DNA of 64,000 nucleotides. It comes from Diphasiastrum complanatum. Its lineage: Eukaryota > Streptophyta > Lycopodiopsida > Lycopodiales > Lycopodiaceae. How positions within the stretch are numbered: the first letter of the stretch is position 1; every line of letters starts with the position of its first letter. The stretch is taken from positions 14,339,011 through 14,403,010 of the forward strand of contig CM055111.1 of NCBI GenBank assembly GCA_029204225.1, in the 5' to 3' direction. The notes beneath the pieces are model-generated. The model worked only from the letters and a program-made list of their open reading frames with translations, had not been told where the DNA came from and ran no database searches. The position numbers and the translations under genes are program-made. This document shows, piece by piece, positions 1 through 10,944 of the stretch.

Positions 1-1
1 T

Positions 2-370
2 CGCATTCTCGAGGCATATTCTGAGACAATTGCTAAGCCCGGCGAGCCGTCCACAGATGCCGCGGACTCTGTTTCCATTGGTGCACCCACTGCCACTGAC
101 CCTGCCACTGGTACACCTAGCGCCACCGCCCCGACCCCTACCGTCGCATCCGCACCCGCCACCGCCTCCGCCACAGCCACCCGTACCCCCTCCGCTAGTA
201 CTCCCCATGGATCCACAGCCTCCACTGCTGCATGTACGCATGTGCCATCACCGTCAGATCTGCACGAACCATCCACATCCTCCGCTTCCGGACCTACACT
301 TATGCCACCACCTCCAGATCCGCATCGTCCATCCACATCCCACGTGACATTGCACCACCCCAAACCCTAA
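2..370 (+). CDS. C-terminal end of a Pro/Ala/Ser/Thr-rich open frame, cut by the window start
   Basis: The frame starting at base 2 is open from the window edge to a TAA at 368-370, giving 122 residues. It is dominated by Ala, Pro, Ser and Thr, and its second half has Pro/His runs such as PPPPDPHRPS. I see no catalytic motif or membrane segment. Another frame over the same bases (30-347) gives a Pro/His-only string. I prefer the first frame because it reaches the window edge and has the less degenerate composition. It could be the tail of a hydroxyproline-rich or transposon-encoded protein, or chance openness in GC-rich DNA. I do not recognise it and infer no function. Confidence 0.3.
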   Translation, partial: RILEAYSETIAKPGEPSTDAADSVSIGAPTATDPATGTPSATAPTPTVASAPATASATATRTPSASTPHGSTASTAACTHVPSPSDLHEPSTSSASGPTLMPPPPDPHRPSTSHVTLHHPKP

Positions 371-833
371 ATCTATCTCATCACATAGGCCATGGTACTG
401 TGTAGAATGCATCAATGGTCCAGGAACACAGTCCACAGGTTTGTGATCCCGATACGAACCCAAGGGATTGAGCCTGGCTCGATTCGGGTATTGTTCGGTC
501 AAAATGGCCCTTCGACTGGAGAGAAACGCAATTAGGTCAAGCGAAATGGACTAGTTTTTCAACTCTCTGTCCGACGGCCCCGTTTCTCCAAACAGGATCC
601 GTTTTAGGTGCCGTCTGTTTCGGCCAGTGGACAACCTCGATATGAACCTGTGGGAACAAACAGGACGAGGAAACGACCGACGGTCGGCCCGCAACGTCCG
701 TCCAAAGTTCGACGTTAAACAAGGCTTCAGGGACACTTTGTCCGGTCGGGACCTGAAAACTGGGAGATGTTTCGGAGCCCCCATGTTGGTACGCAAAATT
801 TCGACAGCGTATTGTAGCATGTTGAAGTAGTGC
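371..833. other. Unassigned region, no gene seen
   Basis: Both strands were read. Short overlapping open frames exist but none resembles a known family. Base composition is more GC-rich than most of the window. Confidence 0.5.
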
Positions 834-1040
834 CATAAGTAATTAGTAAGCTGTTGAAGTTCATCCGGGGAGAAACCGATCTCATCAACCGAGACACAGT
901 AGTGTGTAGGTCTTGTGGTTTTCTGTAGTGAATGACACAGTTTTGCATAAGTAATTAGTAAGCTGTTGAAGTTCATCCGGGGGGAAACCGATCTCATCAT
1001 ATAAGACATAGTAGTGTGTCGGTCTTGTGGTTTCTTGTCT
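834..1040. repeat. Two-copy tandem repeat, period 112 bp
   Basis: The segment starting cataagtaattagtaagctg at 834 recurs at 946. Similarity is high through the following 90 bases and ends near 1040. The several minus-strand open frames here are repeats of each other because of this duplication and are not independent genes. Confidence 0.85.
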
Positions 1041-1122
1041 TGAGAGCTTGTCACTCTTCTGGTGAGCCCTAATTTCCCCCAGAGACTTCTGGTCCTGAGA
1101 GCTTGTCACTCTTCTGGTGAGC
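1041..1122. repeat. 27-bp direct repeat, two copies 55 bp apart
   Basis: The string tgagagcttgtcactcttct followed by ggtgagc occurs at 1041 and again at 1096. It lies directly after the 112-bp tandem repeat, so the local sequence has duplicated more than once. Confidence 0.8.
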
Positions 1123-2979
1123 GTTCACCTCTCCCCAATCCTCTGGTGAGCATTCACTTCTTTGAGACAGTCACTGATGCACCCTAAACCCTAAACCAGT
1201 AATATGTTTGCCATACAAACCATCATCTTCACTCCAAACCACTCTCAAATCTTTCTTTGCTGCTTTTTTGGAGCTTAGTTCCCAATGAAGGTTCGTAATA
1301 ATTTATGAACTGCTCATTAGTCATCGTTGTTTGGTAATATCTCAGTTATGAGAGGCATGGGCAGTGGTTAGGTCTGTTGCAAATTTTTTTGGGTACCGTT
1401 TTCCTATTTTCTAACGGGAGGGGGCAGGTGGGTGCCAGACACCCTCTGATAATTTTTTTTTTTTTTGGCGGGGGGAGGGACCATAAATTGCTTTTATTTC
1501 GTTTTGGGGATCTGGGACAGCCTGGGCTAGTGCCTGTATTTTTTTCTTTTTGAAAAAAAAAAAATTGAAAATCGCGGACGCGTCCGGACGCGGATGCACC
1601 CCTAACGCGTCCGCGTCCGCCATCCGCTTCCTTAGATCTCAAGTATGATTCTACCATCAAGGGAGTAGAAACATCTCCAATCAAAATTTTACAAGCCCAT
1701 TCTATGCTAGACATACCTAGATGAGTACTAAAGAGTTCATATAGGGGACCTTCAATAAAACAATTCTGTACAAAAAAGAAAAGTGACCATCTCCAAGGTA
1801 GTCATCAAGTGGAATCCTGAGACGCATATTTCAAAAAGATCGTGATGGTGGTAGATGATGATGATGTCATGCGCCGTGGAAGAAGTATGTGTTTGTGGGG
1901 CAGATGTACAACTTGCAAGGCTATCGGTCTTTGCTGCTGTTGAGAACATTGTCCCAAGTGTCGATTTCTAAAATGAAGAGTTGCCTCATCCTCTAATTTT
2001 AATTCTATATGTGCCTGAGGAAGCCTCTAGAGCAACAGATAATAGCAGCCTGAGAATCCCACATATTGGAGTGGGTACCAACCATCTCTTGTACATTCAG
2101 AGTTACACAATGAGGATCCTCGTACTATATCAATAGACGGAGCATGACTGGTTGCTCACAAAACATATAGTGGTCTCTCCATTTGATCTCTTAATATATC
2201 AAGCACTGAAAGAATATGAATAAGTAAATCAAGGTGGTAATTTTTATTCATAATCAACCGATCAACGGGGTTTACTCGGAATAAGTCACCGGGGCATAGC
2301 CACTACACAACACTGGCCTTGGTCGACATTAACCCTACTATTGTGGGAGAAGGGTTCGAACCTGCACTTGTCTCTGGGTGCCTAGGTATCCACCGTAAGC
2401 CCTTCTTCGTTTGAACCTCGCAGTTGAAGGTTATGCCATCCCAAGGTCCCAAAGTAAGAGTACTCCACCTCACCAATATTACACAGCTGGCAAATCCCAT
2501 CTTTTTCTAAAAATTCTGTGGAAACAACATGTCTCCACATGTAGCAGGCTGAACAGACTCTAAGCTGTCCCAAAGTGAGTACGAGGTAGTGTGATACTCC
2601 CGATTCCAGATACCAAGGCATCTATCTCTAAGAAATGAGTCAGGGAGAAGTTTAGCTTGACCCTTAGGCCATACGAGATGCTTTAGAAATATATATGATC
2701 GATAAATAGATCTTCGAAATTATGATTGAGTCCGTCTAAAAGGTGAGATATGGAAATGCTAAATGGCTCCAAATGAGACGCCTAAGTGATGCCCCTACTC
2801 ATAAATCCTACAAGAAGGTGCAAAGACTAGTCATGAATATCTCAATCTCCCAATATTGGTATCGTCACTAGCCTGTATGTAGTTTCCATGGCGGAGAGTA
2901 TCACCGTGGGTTGCTTCCCTGGTTTCAACATCGCTTGCCCAATTCGCATCACAAAACCCTTGCAAGACAAAATCACTTT
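1123..2979. other. Unassigned region with homopolymer tracts and a telomere-like motif
   Basis: No gene recognised. The stretch holds two CCCTAAA units at 1182-1195, a long T run near 1450-1466, an A run near 1553-1564, and a CpG-rich inverted repeat listed separately. Minus-strand frames at 1346-1714 and 2303-2621 have no family resemblance. Confidence 0.5.
1574..1620. repeat. CpG-rich imperfect inverted repeat
   Basis: gcggacgcgt at 1574-1583 is the exact reverse complement of acgcgtccgc at 1605-1614. The interval is built from repeated CGGACG/CGTCCG words in otherwise AT-rich flanks. It could form a hairpin or be a degenerate palindromic binding site. No protein is implied. Confidence 0.6.
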
Positions 2980-3481
2980 TCAATTTATATTCAAGCTCAA
3001 GCCAAATGTGCCCTCAAGATACCTAGCTATGCCCTTGGCTGCCTTGAAGTGCAGTTCTCTTGGATCTACCATAAACTGACTTACAATCCCAACAACATAT
3101 GAATATTTGGACAAGTGATGAGGCTTCCAGTCCAACATATTAGATCTCTCAAGTAGTTTATGCACATACTTACTTTGAGTTAAGAATGTACTAGTGGTTG
3201 CTTCAATACTTCAATGCCTAAACAATTATGGAGTTGTCCTAGATCCTTTATATCAAATTCTGGTGACAAATTATCCTTCCTTCTTTGATCATTAAAGTGC
3301 TGCTACCTGTAATAATCAAATCATTAACATACAGAATGATAATTGAATGATGATTAAAATCTTGTCCTCCTTTGCAAAACATAAAGTCTAGGATTAGATC
3401 TACTCCTTTTCAAGTTATGCACTGCGAAGTATTTATCTATGCGTGAATACCATGCATGAGGTGTTTGTTTCAAGCCATAAA
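2980..3481 (-). pseudogene. Ty1/copia pol remnant: RNase H start and RT C-terminal part (outer element, 3' piece)
   Basis: The minus strand at 2980-3165 encodes a typical copia RT-RNase H junction, with SYVVGIVSQFMVDPRELHFK and the AKGIARYLEGT signature. Degraded RT sequence continues to about 3470, ending with the residues LYGLKQTPH. The matching upstream half of the same element lies at 6236-7060. The two halves are separated by element B, which inserted between the FVVKE and LYGLKQ segments of RT. Several stops and frame changes make this a dead relic. Family assignment is secure from the motif order; the subfamily is not. Confidence 0.8.
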
Positions 3482-3507
3482 GCTGGGGAGGAGATGTAGA
3501 TACTCGT

Positions 3508-3614
3508 CGACTTGTTGGAGTTGGCCGAACTATCGGGGAAGCCCGACTTGGCCGACTTATTGGGGAGTCCGACTTATTGACTCAATCGACTATCGTCGAG
3601 GACCGTCAAACGAG
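3508..3614 (+). repeat. Left inverted repeat of element B (LTR-like)
   Basis: The sequence cgacttgttggagttggccg and the following ~90 bases are the reverse complement, with scattered mismatches, of 5984-6083. Because the opposite copy is inside the minus-oriented LTR, this end is inverted relative to a normal LTR pair. Confidence 0.75.
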
Positions 3615-3914
3615 CGTTCAGATTCTGTCAGTGTTGCAAGCTTTCCATTTTCTATCTGACTCTCTTAATGCTTTGTCTGACTGTCTGCACTTCTGCTTCC
3701 GCATAAATGCAATTAAGCTCTATTTTGTGTTCGCCTACGGTTGTAGTAGTGCACGCACCGAGGGAATTAGTCGACCACTGCTTTCGCGCAGTAGTAGTAG
3801 GATCGTTCCGATCCGATTGTTCGACCCATCCGAATCCACGGATTTTCCTTGACAAGGAAGATTATGTGTGCTACTTGGAAAAGCTAGTTGCATCTGAATA
3901 TCTACTTAGCTGAT

Positions 3915-4560
3915 GAAGATTGTCGTTGTCGACTTCTCCATAGCAAATGCACAGGTCTGTTGTAGCTCGAATGTACCCCATGACTCTCATAAGAGCCTTC
4001 CAATGTATGATGCCAGGATTGGCCATGAATTGGCTTAATGAACTAACTTTGTCTTAGGACATTGGTCCTTCGACAGTCGCAGGCCTACATCCATTGGTGA
4101 GTGAGCTTCTTTGCAATTGATTAGATTATATCTGATAAGAGTATTATGAAGATACCTTTGTTGAGTGATATAGATCAGTCGTCTCTCTCTATCTCTTGAT
4201 TTTTGTTACGAAAATCTGAAAAGTATGGATTTGAATTCCTAGACAGTAGTGAGCCTCACCCAGATCGGTCATGTCGAATTCAGAAGACAGCATCCGTTTG
4301 GCATCCTTCACCTGATCGGTACTGTTGCTAAAAAGCAACATGTCGTCGACATACAAGTTGATGATAATGAAGGAATGCTGCACTGACTTGAAATAGACGT
4401 TAGAATTGGCAGTGCTTGGTTTGAAACCATGTTGGATGAGGAATGTGTTAGACCTCTGAAACCAAGCTCTTACTGATTGTTTCAAGCCATAAAGTGCCTT
4501 GTGGAGTTTACAGACATGATTCTTCATACCTTCAAGAACATATCCCTCGGGTTGTATCAG
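3915..4560 (-). pseudogene. Element B RT C-terminus and RNase H start
   Basis: The minus-strand frame 4189-4527 has ALYGLKQSVRAWFQR followed by the catalytic copia RT box NLYVDDMLLF and the downstream signature LGEAHYCLGIQI. Further down, 3915-4110 is the decayed equivalent of the element F segment around 60350-60500. RT is interrupted by stops, and the N-terminal fingers around 4560-4690 survive only in fragments. Not functional. Confidence 0.8.
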
Positions 4561-4683
4561 GTAAATGTCTTCTTCTATAACTCCATTCAGATAAGTTGTC
4601 TATACATCAGGTTGATGTACTTCGAGGTCGGCCGTAGCAGCAAATGATAAGAGGCCTTCCTTCGGTCAATACTCCCGTCATCT

Positions 4684-5423
4684 TTATACTTGATCTTGAA
4701 GACCTGTTTGCAATCGATAAGATTGCTGCCGACAAGTAGCAATATACCTTGTGGGCTGTGTGCGCACTCGGTTCGATCTTCTTGGAGGTCGCGTCAGCTG
4801 ATGACCCATTCCTTGGTTGGGTTGTTGTTGAGTAACAGCAATGTCTTCCTTTGATTCGTTGTCGAATAGTTGGTCGACTGTCGGCACGATGGAGCCTGAG
4901 GCTCGAATTGTCATGTCAATGGCAGGTGTCAAAGGTTCACTTGGAACTTTACCCTTCCCTTTGAAGTCGATAAACTGATCCTCGACAAAGACAGGATGCA
5001 TGCTGAATAAAATCTGCTGGGTATCGAGGTCGTATAGCTTGTAGGTGTTGTCGGAGGAAGTGTAACTGATCAGGATGGTCTTTAGACTTTGGAAGTCAAA
5101 TTTCTTCCTTGTCTCCTTCGGGATCTGCACGTTGGCGATACAACCGAATACTTGTCGGTTCTTCATTGAAGGCTTAGATCCTATCCAAATTTCATGGGGT
5201 GTTTTTCTTGAGAGGGCCTTAGTCGAACATCTGTTCTGGATGTAAGTTGTAGTGGAAACAGCTTCTTTGGCAATGATGCGTGTGCCAGCATGCATTTGGT
5301 TGACTCGACCAAGGTACCAACTATACAATCTTGACAGACAGGTAATTCGACTTTCCTATCTGGATAGTCAAGATCAAGTACAATAGACTGCTTAGACATG
5401 TGTTGTACAGAAGAATAATTCAA
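4684..5423 (-). pseudogene. Element B integrase C-terminal part and linker
   Basis: The frame 4684-5328 contains EAVSTTTYIQNRCSTKALS, the usual copia integrase segment after the catalytic Glu, then GCIANVQIPKETRKKFDFQS and the acidic pol linker. The frame 5181-5423 overlaps it in another phase and holds the pre-integrase end (MSKQSIVLDLDYPDRKVELP). The catalytic core with its DDE residues is missing: the sequence jumps from the pre-integrase domain to beyond the catalytic Glu. Confidence 0.75.
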
Positions 5424-5462
5424 GTGACCAAGTCTATAATGCCAAAGTAAACTTTTATTGAT

Positions 5463-5800
5463 CTATACAAAAGTACTGAGAGCCTGATTAGAGGCAAGAA
5501 AGCAATGACTTGATTTGTACAAGTATCCATGCCTCTTTCCAAGTGCTAGGATCTTGCCTGTCTTATCGACTACCTTACATTGATCTGATTCGAATTCTAC
5601 TTTGTGTCCTAAATCTGTAATAGAGCAGATTTGTAGAAAGATTTGGTACATGAATGACACTTGAAAGTAGCTTGGATTGATCATTTGCAAAGCTTAATCT
5701 TACTGTACCTTCACCTCTGATAGCTTGTGTGCCATCGCCCAAGTGAACAAACTTCTTGGTACTGTAAGGCGTATAGGATTCGAAACAGCCAAACTCTATA
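5463..5800 (-). pseudogene. Element B protease/pre-integrase remnant fused to LTR sequence
   Basis: The minus strand reads YSTKKFVHLGDGTQAIRGEG and then the typical pre-integrase text (SSVIHVPNLSTNLL). Immediately upstream, near 5790, the sequence becomes LTR. The PBS, gag and the protease active site are therefore absent, removed by one deletion joining LTR to pol. Confidence 0.75.
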
Positions 5801-5983
5801 CAATTTACAATTGTGCATATGTATGTACAAGAAGGTGGCGTGGAGCCGTTGCGCCGTCTGGAATAGATCGTGGCTGCTGCTGTCATTGTCCAGGTAGTTG
5901 CATAGTACAAGAAGTGGGCGTGAGAAGGTTTCGACTATTCGGAGTCGAGCGTGTCGCTGCCGATAGTCAATAAAGTCAGGATA

Positions 5984-6083
5984 GTCGTTTGATGGTCCTC
6001 GACGATTGAGTCGATAAGCCGGACTCCCCGATAAGTCGGCCAAGTTGGGCTTCCCCGATAGTTTGGCCAACTCCGACAAGTCG
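5984..6083 (-). repeat. Right inverted repeat of element B (inside its LTR)
   Basis: Reverse complement of 3508-3614 with scattered differences. It lies within the minus-oriented LTR that ends at 6235. Confidence 0.75.
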
Positions 6084-6235
6084 GGTAACTTTGACAAGTT
6101 GGATTGCCACTCTCTTGCCTGTCTTCGATAATAGAGTATTTATGCAGACTATGCGACAATGCATGTAAAAGTGCTACAATATGAATGGAACCAGATTAAC
6201 ATGGGATTTAGGAGAGTAGAGGAATAAATCCAACA

Positions 6236-7060
6236 CTCCTTGACTACGAAACTTTGAGGTTGCTCAGCATAAACTTTTCCTTCAAGAAGACCATTAAGAA
6301 AAGCTGATTTTACATCCATGTGCTTAATAGACCAATTGATTATTGAAATGAGTGGCAATAGCAAGAATTGTTCTAATAGTATGTATTTTGGCTATAAGAG
6401 CAAAAGTCTCATCATGTCAATACTTCTTTTTGCACATACCCTTGGGCCTTTAGCCACCACTCTTGCCTTGCACTTGTCCACCTCAACATTACAATTATAT
6501 TTGATTCAGTAAACCCATTTGATTTTGCTTTTCTTCACAAGCTCCCAAGTTGTATTTTTCAAAATAGAAGAATACTCCTTTCATTGCATCCATCCAAGCT
6601 TGCATCTTCGTCACTTAAGACATAAAAGGAAGGTTCCAAATTGTTTGAAAGTAAGTTTTCCCTTTCAAAACTTTTGATCTCCTTGCCTACCAAGCTCCAA
6701 AATGCGCCCATCTTCAATAGTCTTCAAATACCATCTTTCTTTCATAAGTCCTTAGGTATATGTGCGTATGCTATGCACCCAAATACTAGAAAGCTACCAC
6801 TACTACACGTAAGGGCAATCCATGGGTATTTCCACCTACCCTCACATGTAACTAGCCATGACTCTTCAAAAGTAGATGATCAATACAAATATGCTCTCCA
6901 ACTCCATTGGTGATCAAGCAAACTCTACCAAGATGATTTTATGTGGACACTTACAGACATAAAAATCTCGCCCCAGACAATATAGTCAGCTTTCTGCACC
7001 ATAGCTCTATTGAACACACATACGTGATGTGAGGAGTGTCATTTGTTCAACATCCAAAAC
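6236..7060 (-). pseudogene. Ty1/copia pol remnant: integrase end and RT N-terminal part (outer element, 5' piece)
   Basis: The minus strand at 6149-6364 carries the RT palm start SIKHMDVKSAFLNGLLEGKV, ending at QPQSFVVKE just before the B insertion at 6235. Upstream, around 6740-6790, is the integrase-end signature GCIAYAHIPKDL. Between them is broken RT finger sequence. The residues continue logically into 3481-2980 on the other side of B. Numerous stops; no intact frame longer than about 70 codons. Confidence 0.75.
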
Positions 7061-9582
7061 ATTTGCATCCTCCTTACACCATTCTAGTACTAGTCATTCC
7101 AAGTGTTGGCTTGGTTGGCTAGCTTGGCATCCAAAGTTTCTTTGGTCCAAGGTTCAAACCCCCCTTGCAAACCAAGATGCATTCTAGTACTAGTCTCATA
7201 GTACCATTGCAGAGTATTTGTTGGATGGGAATATTATTGATGCTGATTCTTGTCAATGTGGCTTCTGTTGCTGAACTGCATCAAGGTGGATCTGCTACTA
7301 TGTGAGGCTGGCATCTTGAAAATGAATCAGTAGTTTGCGATGTCATGGCAACTAAGGAACTCTAGCTCTTCCCTAGATGAACCATAGTCAAATTACACTA
7401 GAATCTGGTCCTGAAGACCACCCCATGTTGTCATTTGTTCATAATGTAAAACATCTCCATGTCAACTAAGAAAGGCTAGCTCTTCTCTAGATGAATGATA
7501 GCCGAATACCACACTAAAGTTTGATCTTGGAGACAAAGCACTATCCATCTCACCCTTCCAATCTTGCCCATGACTTTCATGATAAGGTATTCTTGCTCAT
7601 CTATTCTGGTTTAACTGATTATACAGCACTGCAAAATTGATTCTTCTAGTTGGAAAACCACTTTCAATTGACCCCTTGTATCACCAACCAAAAAATACAG
7701 ATTCTTGTGCTTCATCTTTCCAAACGTGCTTTGACTTGGTCGTACACATCAATTTTCCACTATGGCTGATAGGGCCGAATTCGAAGTACTGTTACACTCT
7801 GCTCTAGTCAACCCCATGTGGCTCACGTCTCAACTCGACCTCTATCGGCAATTTGTTGAGGTTATTGGTTACTATATTGCCAGTTCACATGGTGCTTATG
7901 TTTTGATGCTCAATATTTTCCAACTACATATCTTGATCGATGTGAGCATCATCTGAAAGTTATTATCTAAAAGCTCTCGATCTTCTCTTTCCAACCAATT
8001 ATAACACACTCTTGTGCAATCAATATCTATGTCTTTTTTTCAACCACAAGGAGCTAGCTTAACATTTGTAAACTTAACCCAGCAGTAAAAGTATGGTCCC
8101 TGAAACAACTCAACAATCAGTCTCTTCAATCATTCCATTGTCACATTGAGTATAAATTACTTTCATTTAATCAAGTAGTTATTGCCTTTGACTACTCAGC
8201 TCCCTTAATGAGTAGGCAATACAGTTGTCTACCCTAGATGGTAGCTATCGTCGACTACCAAAAGGTGTAAGCTAGATTATTCCTACAGTCGTCTCTTTGT
8301 GCAGTCATTACCATCAACTACACCAAGCAATCAATACATTTGAATACTTATGCAGCCACATGATTAGCTAGCTAGCTACACACATGCAAAGCACAATAAT
8401 ATATATTCCATCATTTCATACTTAAAAGTTAAATTGTACATCTGATAAGATAAAAAGAAGATGTTGCAGCAAGTACATTGCCAGAATGAAAATCAAAACT
8501 TTATTCAATGCCAAGATTGACCAATAACAATATAAATAGCAAGTAACACTTATATGTATATATTTGTCTTATGTGTTGCTTTTGATATGAGAAGATATTT
8601 CTTCTCTTTCCTCTTTTTTTCAATGATTTCATAGAAGAAATAATGTTGCTAGATGTCAAACGCCATACTTCCTCTTCCTCTCCCCTCCTCTTGTTTCTCT
8701 TCCTCCTCCACATCACTCCTCTTCCCCTTCTTCTCCCCCTTTCCCTTCTCCCTCCTAGGTCTCTTCTTCCTCATCTTCCTAGTCCTTTTCTCCTTCTTTT
8801 CCTTCCTTTCTTCTCTACCTCCCAGCTTGCCTTTCTTCACAACGGGACAATGCCATTGCAATTTCCTTTTCCATTAACACCTCTATATTTGTGATACATC
8901 TTCTAAAAAACTTATCTTTTATAGCAAAGATCAACCTATCTATAATTGAGAGCAAATTTCACTTCGTTTCTTTAATGGCTATGTACAATGCACAATTCGT
9001 CTTCAGACTTCAACTTTCCATAACGCCACCAGAATTGATGAAGATTGATGGAAGTATAACCTTTGAACTTAAGCATGATATCTAGCTTCATTTTCAAGTA
9101 CCTTACCGCAACCTGCATCGTGCTATTTCAAAATCAAAATCTTGAGCTTCCGTTTGCATGAAAAACTCAACTAGTCCTTCGTTTGTCTCCGGCACGATAC
9201 GGGCCTGCACACTACAATGATCATTGTTAGAAAAACTGCAAGCCAAAGGGCATATGATATAACATAATCCTATATATTGTCCCTAGCCCAAAGACATTGC
9301 ATAAACTTTGAGAATTAGAATAAAAGTCAAATCACTTGCATGCTTTGAACAACAAAGTCGTTGGAATAATAAAGAAATTTTTAGAATACATTACCCCAAG
9401 AACTACTTACTAATGGCATCGAAGAAAATGACATTGATGGAACATTCCAAAACTTTATCTTTCACAAAAAATAGAAACCTTCACACTACTTTTGAAGCTT
9501 ATCTTAACAGATTTTAAATCTCAAAGTGAAAACTATGAAGTTTGAGATTTGGTAGCTTCACATTATTTACTTTTATTAGTAT
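7061..9582. other. Unassigned region between transposons
   Basis: No gene recognised. Related but degenerate segments around 7340-7400 and 7440-7530 (ctctagatgaa words) suggest an old local duplication. A long pyrimidine-rich tract (8662-8840) is listed separately. The short plus-strand frames at 7762, 8891 and 9308 have no family resemblance. Confidence 0.45.
8662..8840 (+). repeat. Polypyrimidine (C/T-rich) tract of about 180 bp
   Basis: The plus strand is almost purely C and T with rare purines. Such mirror-like pyrimidine tracts can form triplex DNA. The open frames on both strands here (Leu/Ser/Pro-rich on plus, Lys/Glu/Arg-rich on minus) are products of low complexity. Confidence 0.8.
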
Positions 9583-9587
9583 ATCTC

Positions 9588-10665
9588 TGTTAGAGTTAAT
9601 GTTCACATTAGTACCCCTAATGTTGTCATTTAGGATTAATTAGCATTATTGGGCCATGCCTGTGTGCTAATTCTAGGGGCCCTTACATATATTTAGTAAA
9701 GTTAAGTTAGAATTTAGCTAGACTCAAGGTTGAGATTCTAGTGCTTGATTTGGAAGTTTTGCTATAGATAGGTGTTGGTGCTTTTACCATATATAGAGAC
9801 ATTAATTAGGCAATTGCTTTTAGGTTGCTTTTGCTTTTCGGCGTAGACCAAAGTGTGTTCTTCCATCAGGGTGGTTATTGTCATTGGGGTCATTAAGGAG
9901 AAGTTAGAAATCCCCCTCACTTTTTGCCTCCACGTTCAAGACATGGCGCCCTCTGGAGTGGGCGAGGAGTTATTGTTCAAGGTCCGCCAACCCGGGCACC
10001 ATGCAAACCGAAGACACGTCAAGGTGTGATTCCCAACATCGGTGGCCCTATCCCAATGTCGCCAGAGCAAGGGCTCTTCGCACTTCTCACTGCATTCCAA
10101 GAGGACCGGTGGTTGGTAGCTCGGACTTTCGTCATGGAGCATCCACATATTCTTTTGGTGGCTCTGCCGCCACGTCGGAAACGTATCACCAACGTGACAA
10201 GGCTAGTGCCGTACACGAAAGGTGCATAGGCTTAATGTGGGGTACGAGTCCCCCCATGAGCTGCTCCTACCCAGCTCTAAGCTAACATCGGAACACCCAT
10301 TGCGCGATGGCCCCCGATGTCAGTCAAGCCGTTCGGGTTACACCGAGATGGCAAAGATGTAGAGCTAGGTCACCCTTGCCTGCGGTTAATGCATCCACAA
10401 CCGCACACTATCTCGTCCCAATATGAAGTAACGATTAGTCCAGACACCATTCCAGTGCACAACGCCATGGGATTTCAATTAACATAGTTACAATCGAGTG
10501 TCAAACACCTCATTGTAAGAGAGGCCAACCACCCGCGAGACGAATATATAGAGACCTGAATTAGCCAATTGCTTTTAGGCTGCTTTTGCTTTTGTTGTTG
10601 CTTTTCGGAATAGACCAAAGTCTATAAGTGCACCCTACCTCATTAGTAATGGGAGATAGTTGGTG
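9588..10665 (+). repeat. Element A 5' LTR, interrupted and 3'-truncated
   Basis: 9588-9853 and 10544-10665 align to the 3' LTR (21884-22240). They are separated by a 690-bp insert, and a 65-77-bp LTR segment is repeated on both sides of it (9789-9853 and 10544-10620). The last ~90 bp of the LTR, present in the 3' copy, are missing. Confidence 0.75.
9854..10543. other. 690-bp GC-rich insert inside element A's 5' LTR
   Basis: Composition is clearly more GC-rich than the surroundings. It is flanked by direct repeats of LTR sequence rather than a short target duplication, as expected from an unequal or template-switch event between two LTR copies. The longest frame (9924-10229, 101 codons) includes PNIGGPIPMSPEQGLFALLT but I do not recognise it. 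No transposon ends are visible. Confidence 0.5.
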
Positions 10666-10939
10666 TTACGTCCATGTCAAGTATGTGGATAATTCCTGAC
10701 ATGGATAGTCGGTACTCCAGTGTATAAGGTTGTTAGTTATGCCCGTTTTCAGAGGTGTGATGTTGTCCTGAGGCTGTGATGAAGTTTGGTTAGGATTGGA
10801 CACCATTAAGGGTCTCAAAAAGTAAAAAAATAGTGTATTTTTGAGGATTTTTGAGTCAATAAGAGGCAAATCAATACATGAAAGATTTTGTTGGTAGCTG
10901 GAGGCGGGTTGTTGGAGACTGATTGCTGGAGACAGATCA
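10666..10939 (+). other. Element A internal sequence before G1
   Basis: Non-coding on inspection. It ends in the 5-bp target site gagtg (10940-10944) of G1. Confidence 0.5.
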
Positions 10940-10944
10940 GAGTG

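Larger units (their letters stand above)
3482..6235 (-). mobile_element. Element B: rearranged Ty1/copia inserted in an older copia
   Basis: B occupies the gap between the two halves of the outer copia. Its right boundary is sharp: minus-strand LTR start TGTTGGATTTATTCC at 6235. From there the LTR runs directly into pol near 5760 without gag, so the 5' half is internally deleted. Pol remnants follow in minus order: pre-integrase, integrase, RT and RNase H. At the left end, instead of a direct LTR copy, LTR-like sequence at 3508-3614 lies in the opposite orientation to that at 5984-6083. B is close to element F in pol sequence (shared YSTKKFVHLGD) and to E in LTR sequence. No clear target duplication is seen. 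Confidence 0.7.

Noticed and set aside
537-1109. Minus-strand ORFs of 73-167 codons
   Set aside because: Mutually similar because they cross the 112-bp tandem repeat. No conserved domain.
1181-1197. Interstitial telomere array
   Set aside because: Only two CCCTAAA units; too short to call an array.
8643-8894. Overlapping Leu/Ser/Pro-rich and Lys/Glu/Arg-rich ORFs
   Set aside because: They arise on both strands from a low-complexity pyrimidine tract.
10666-10869. Minus-strand 67-codon ORF in element A interior
   Set aside because: Short, no motif, and located in the non-coding core of an LTR element.
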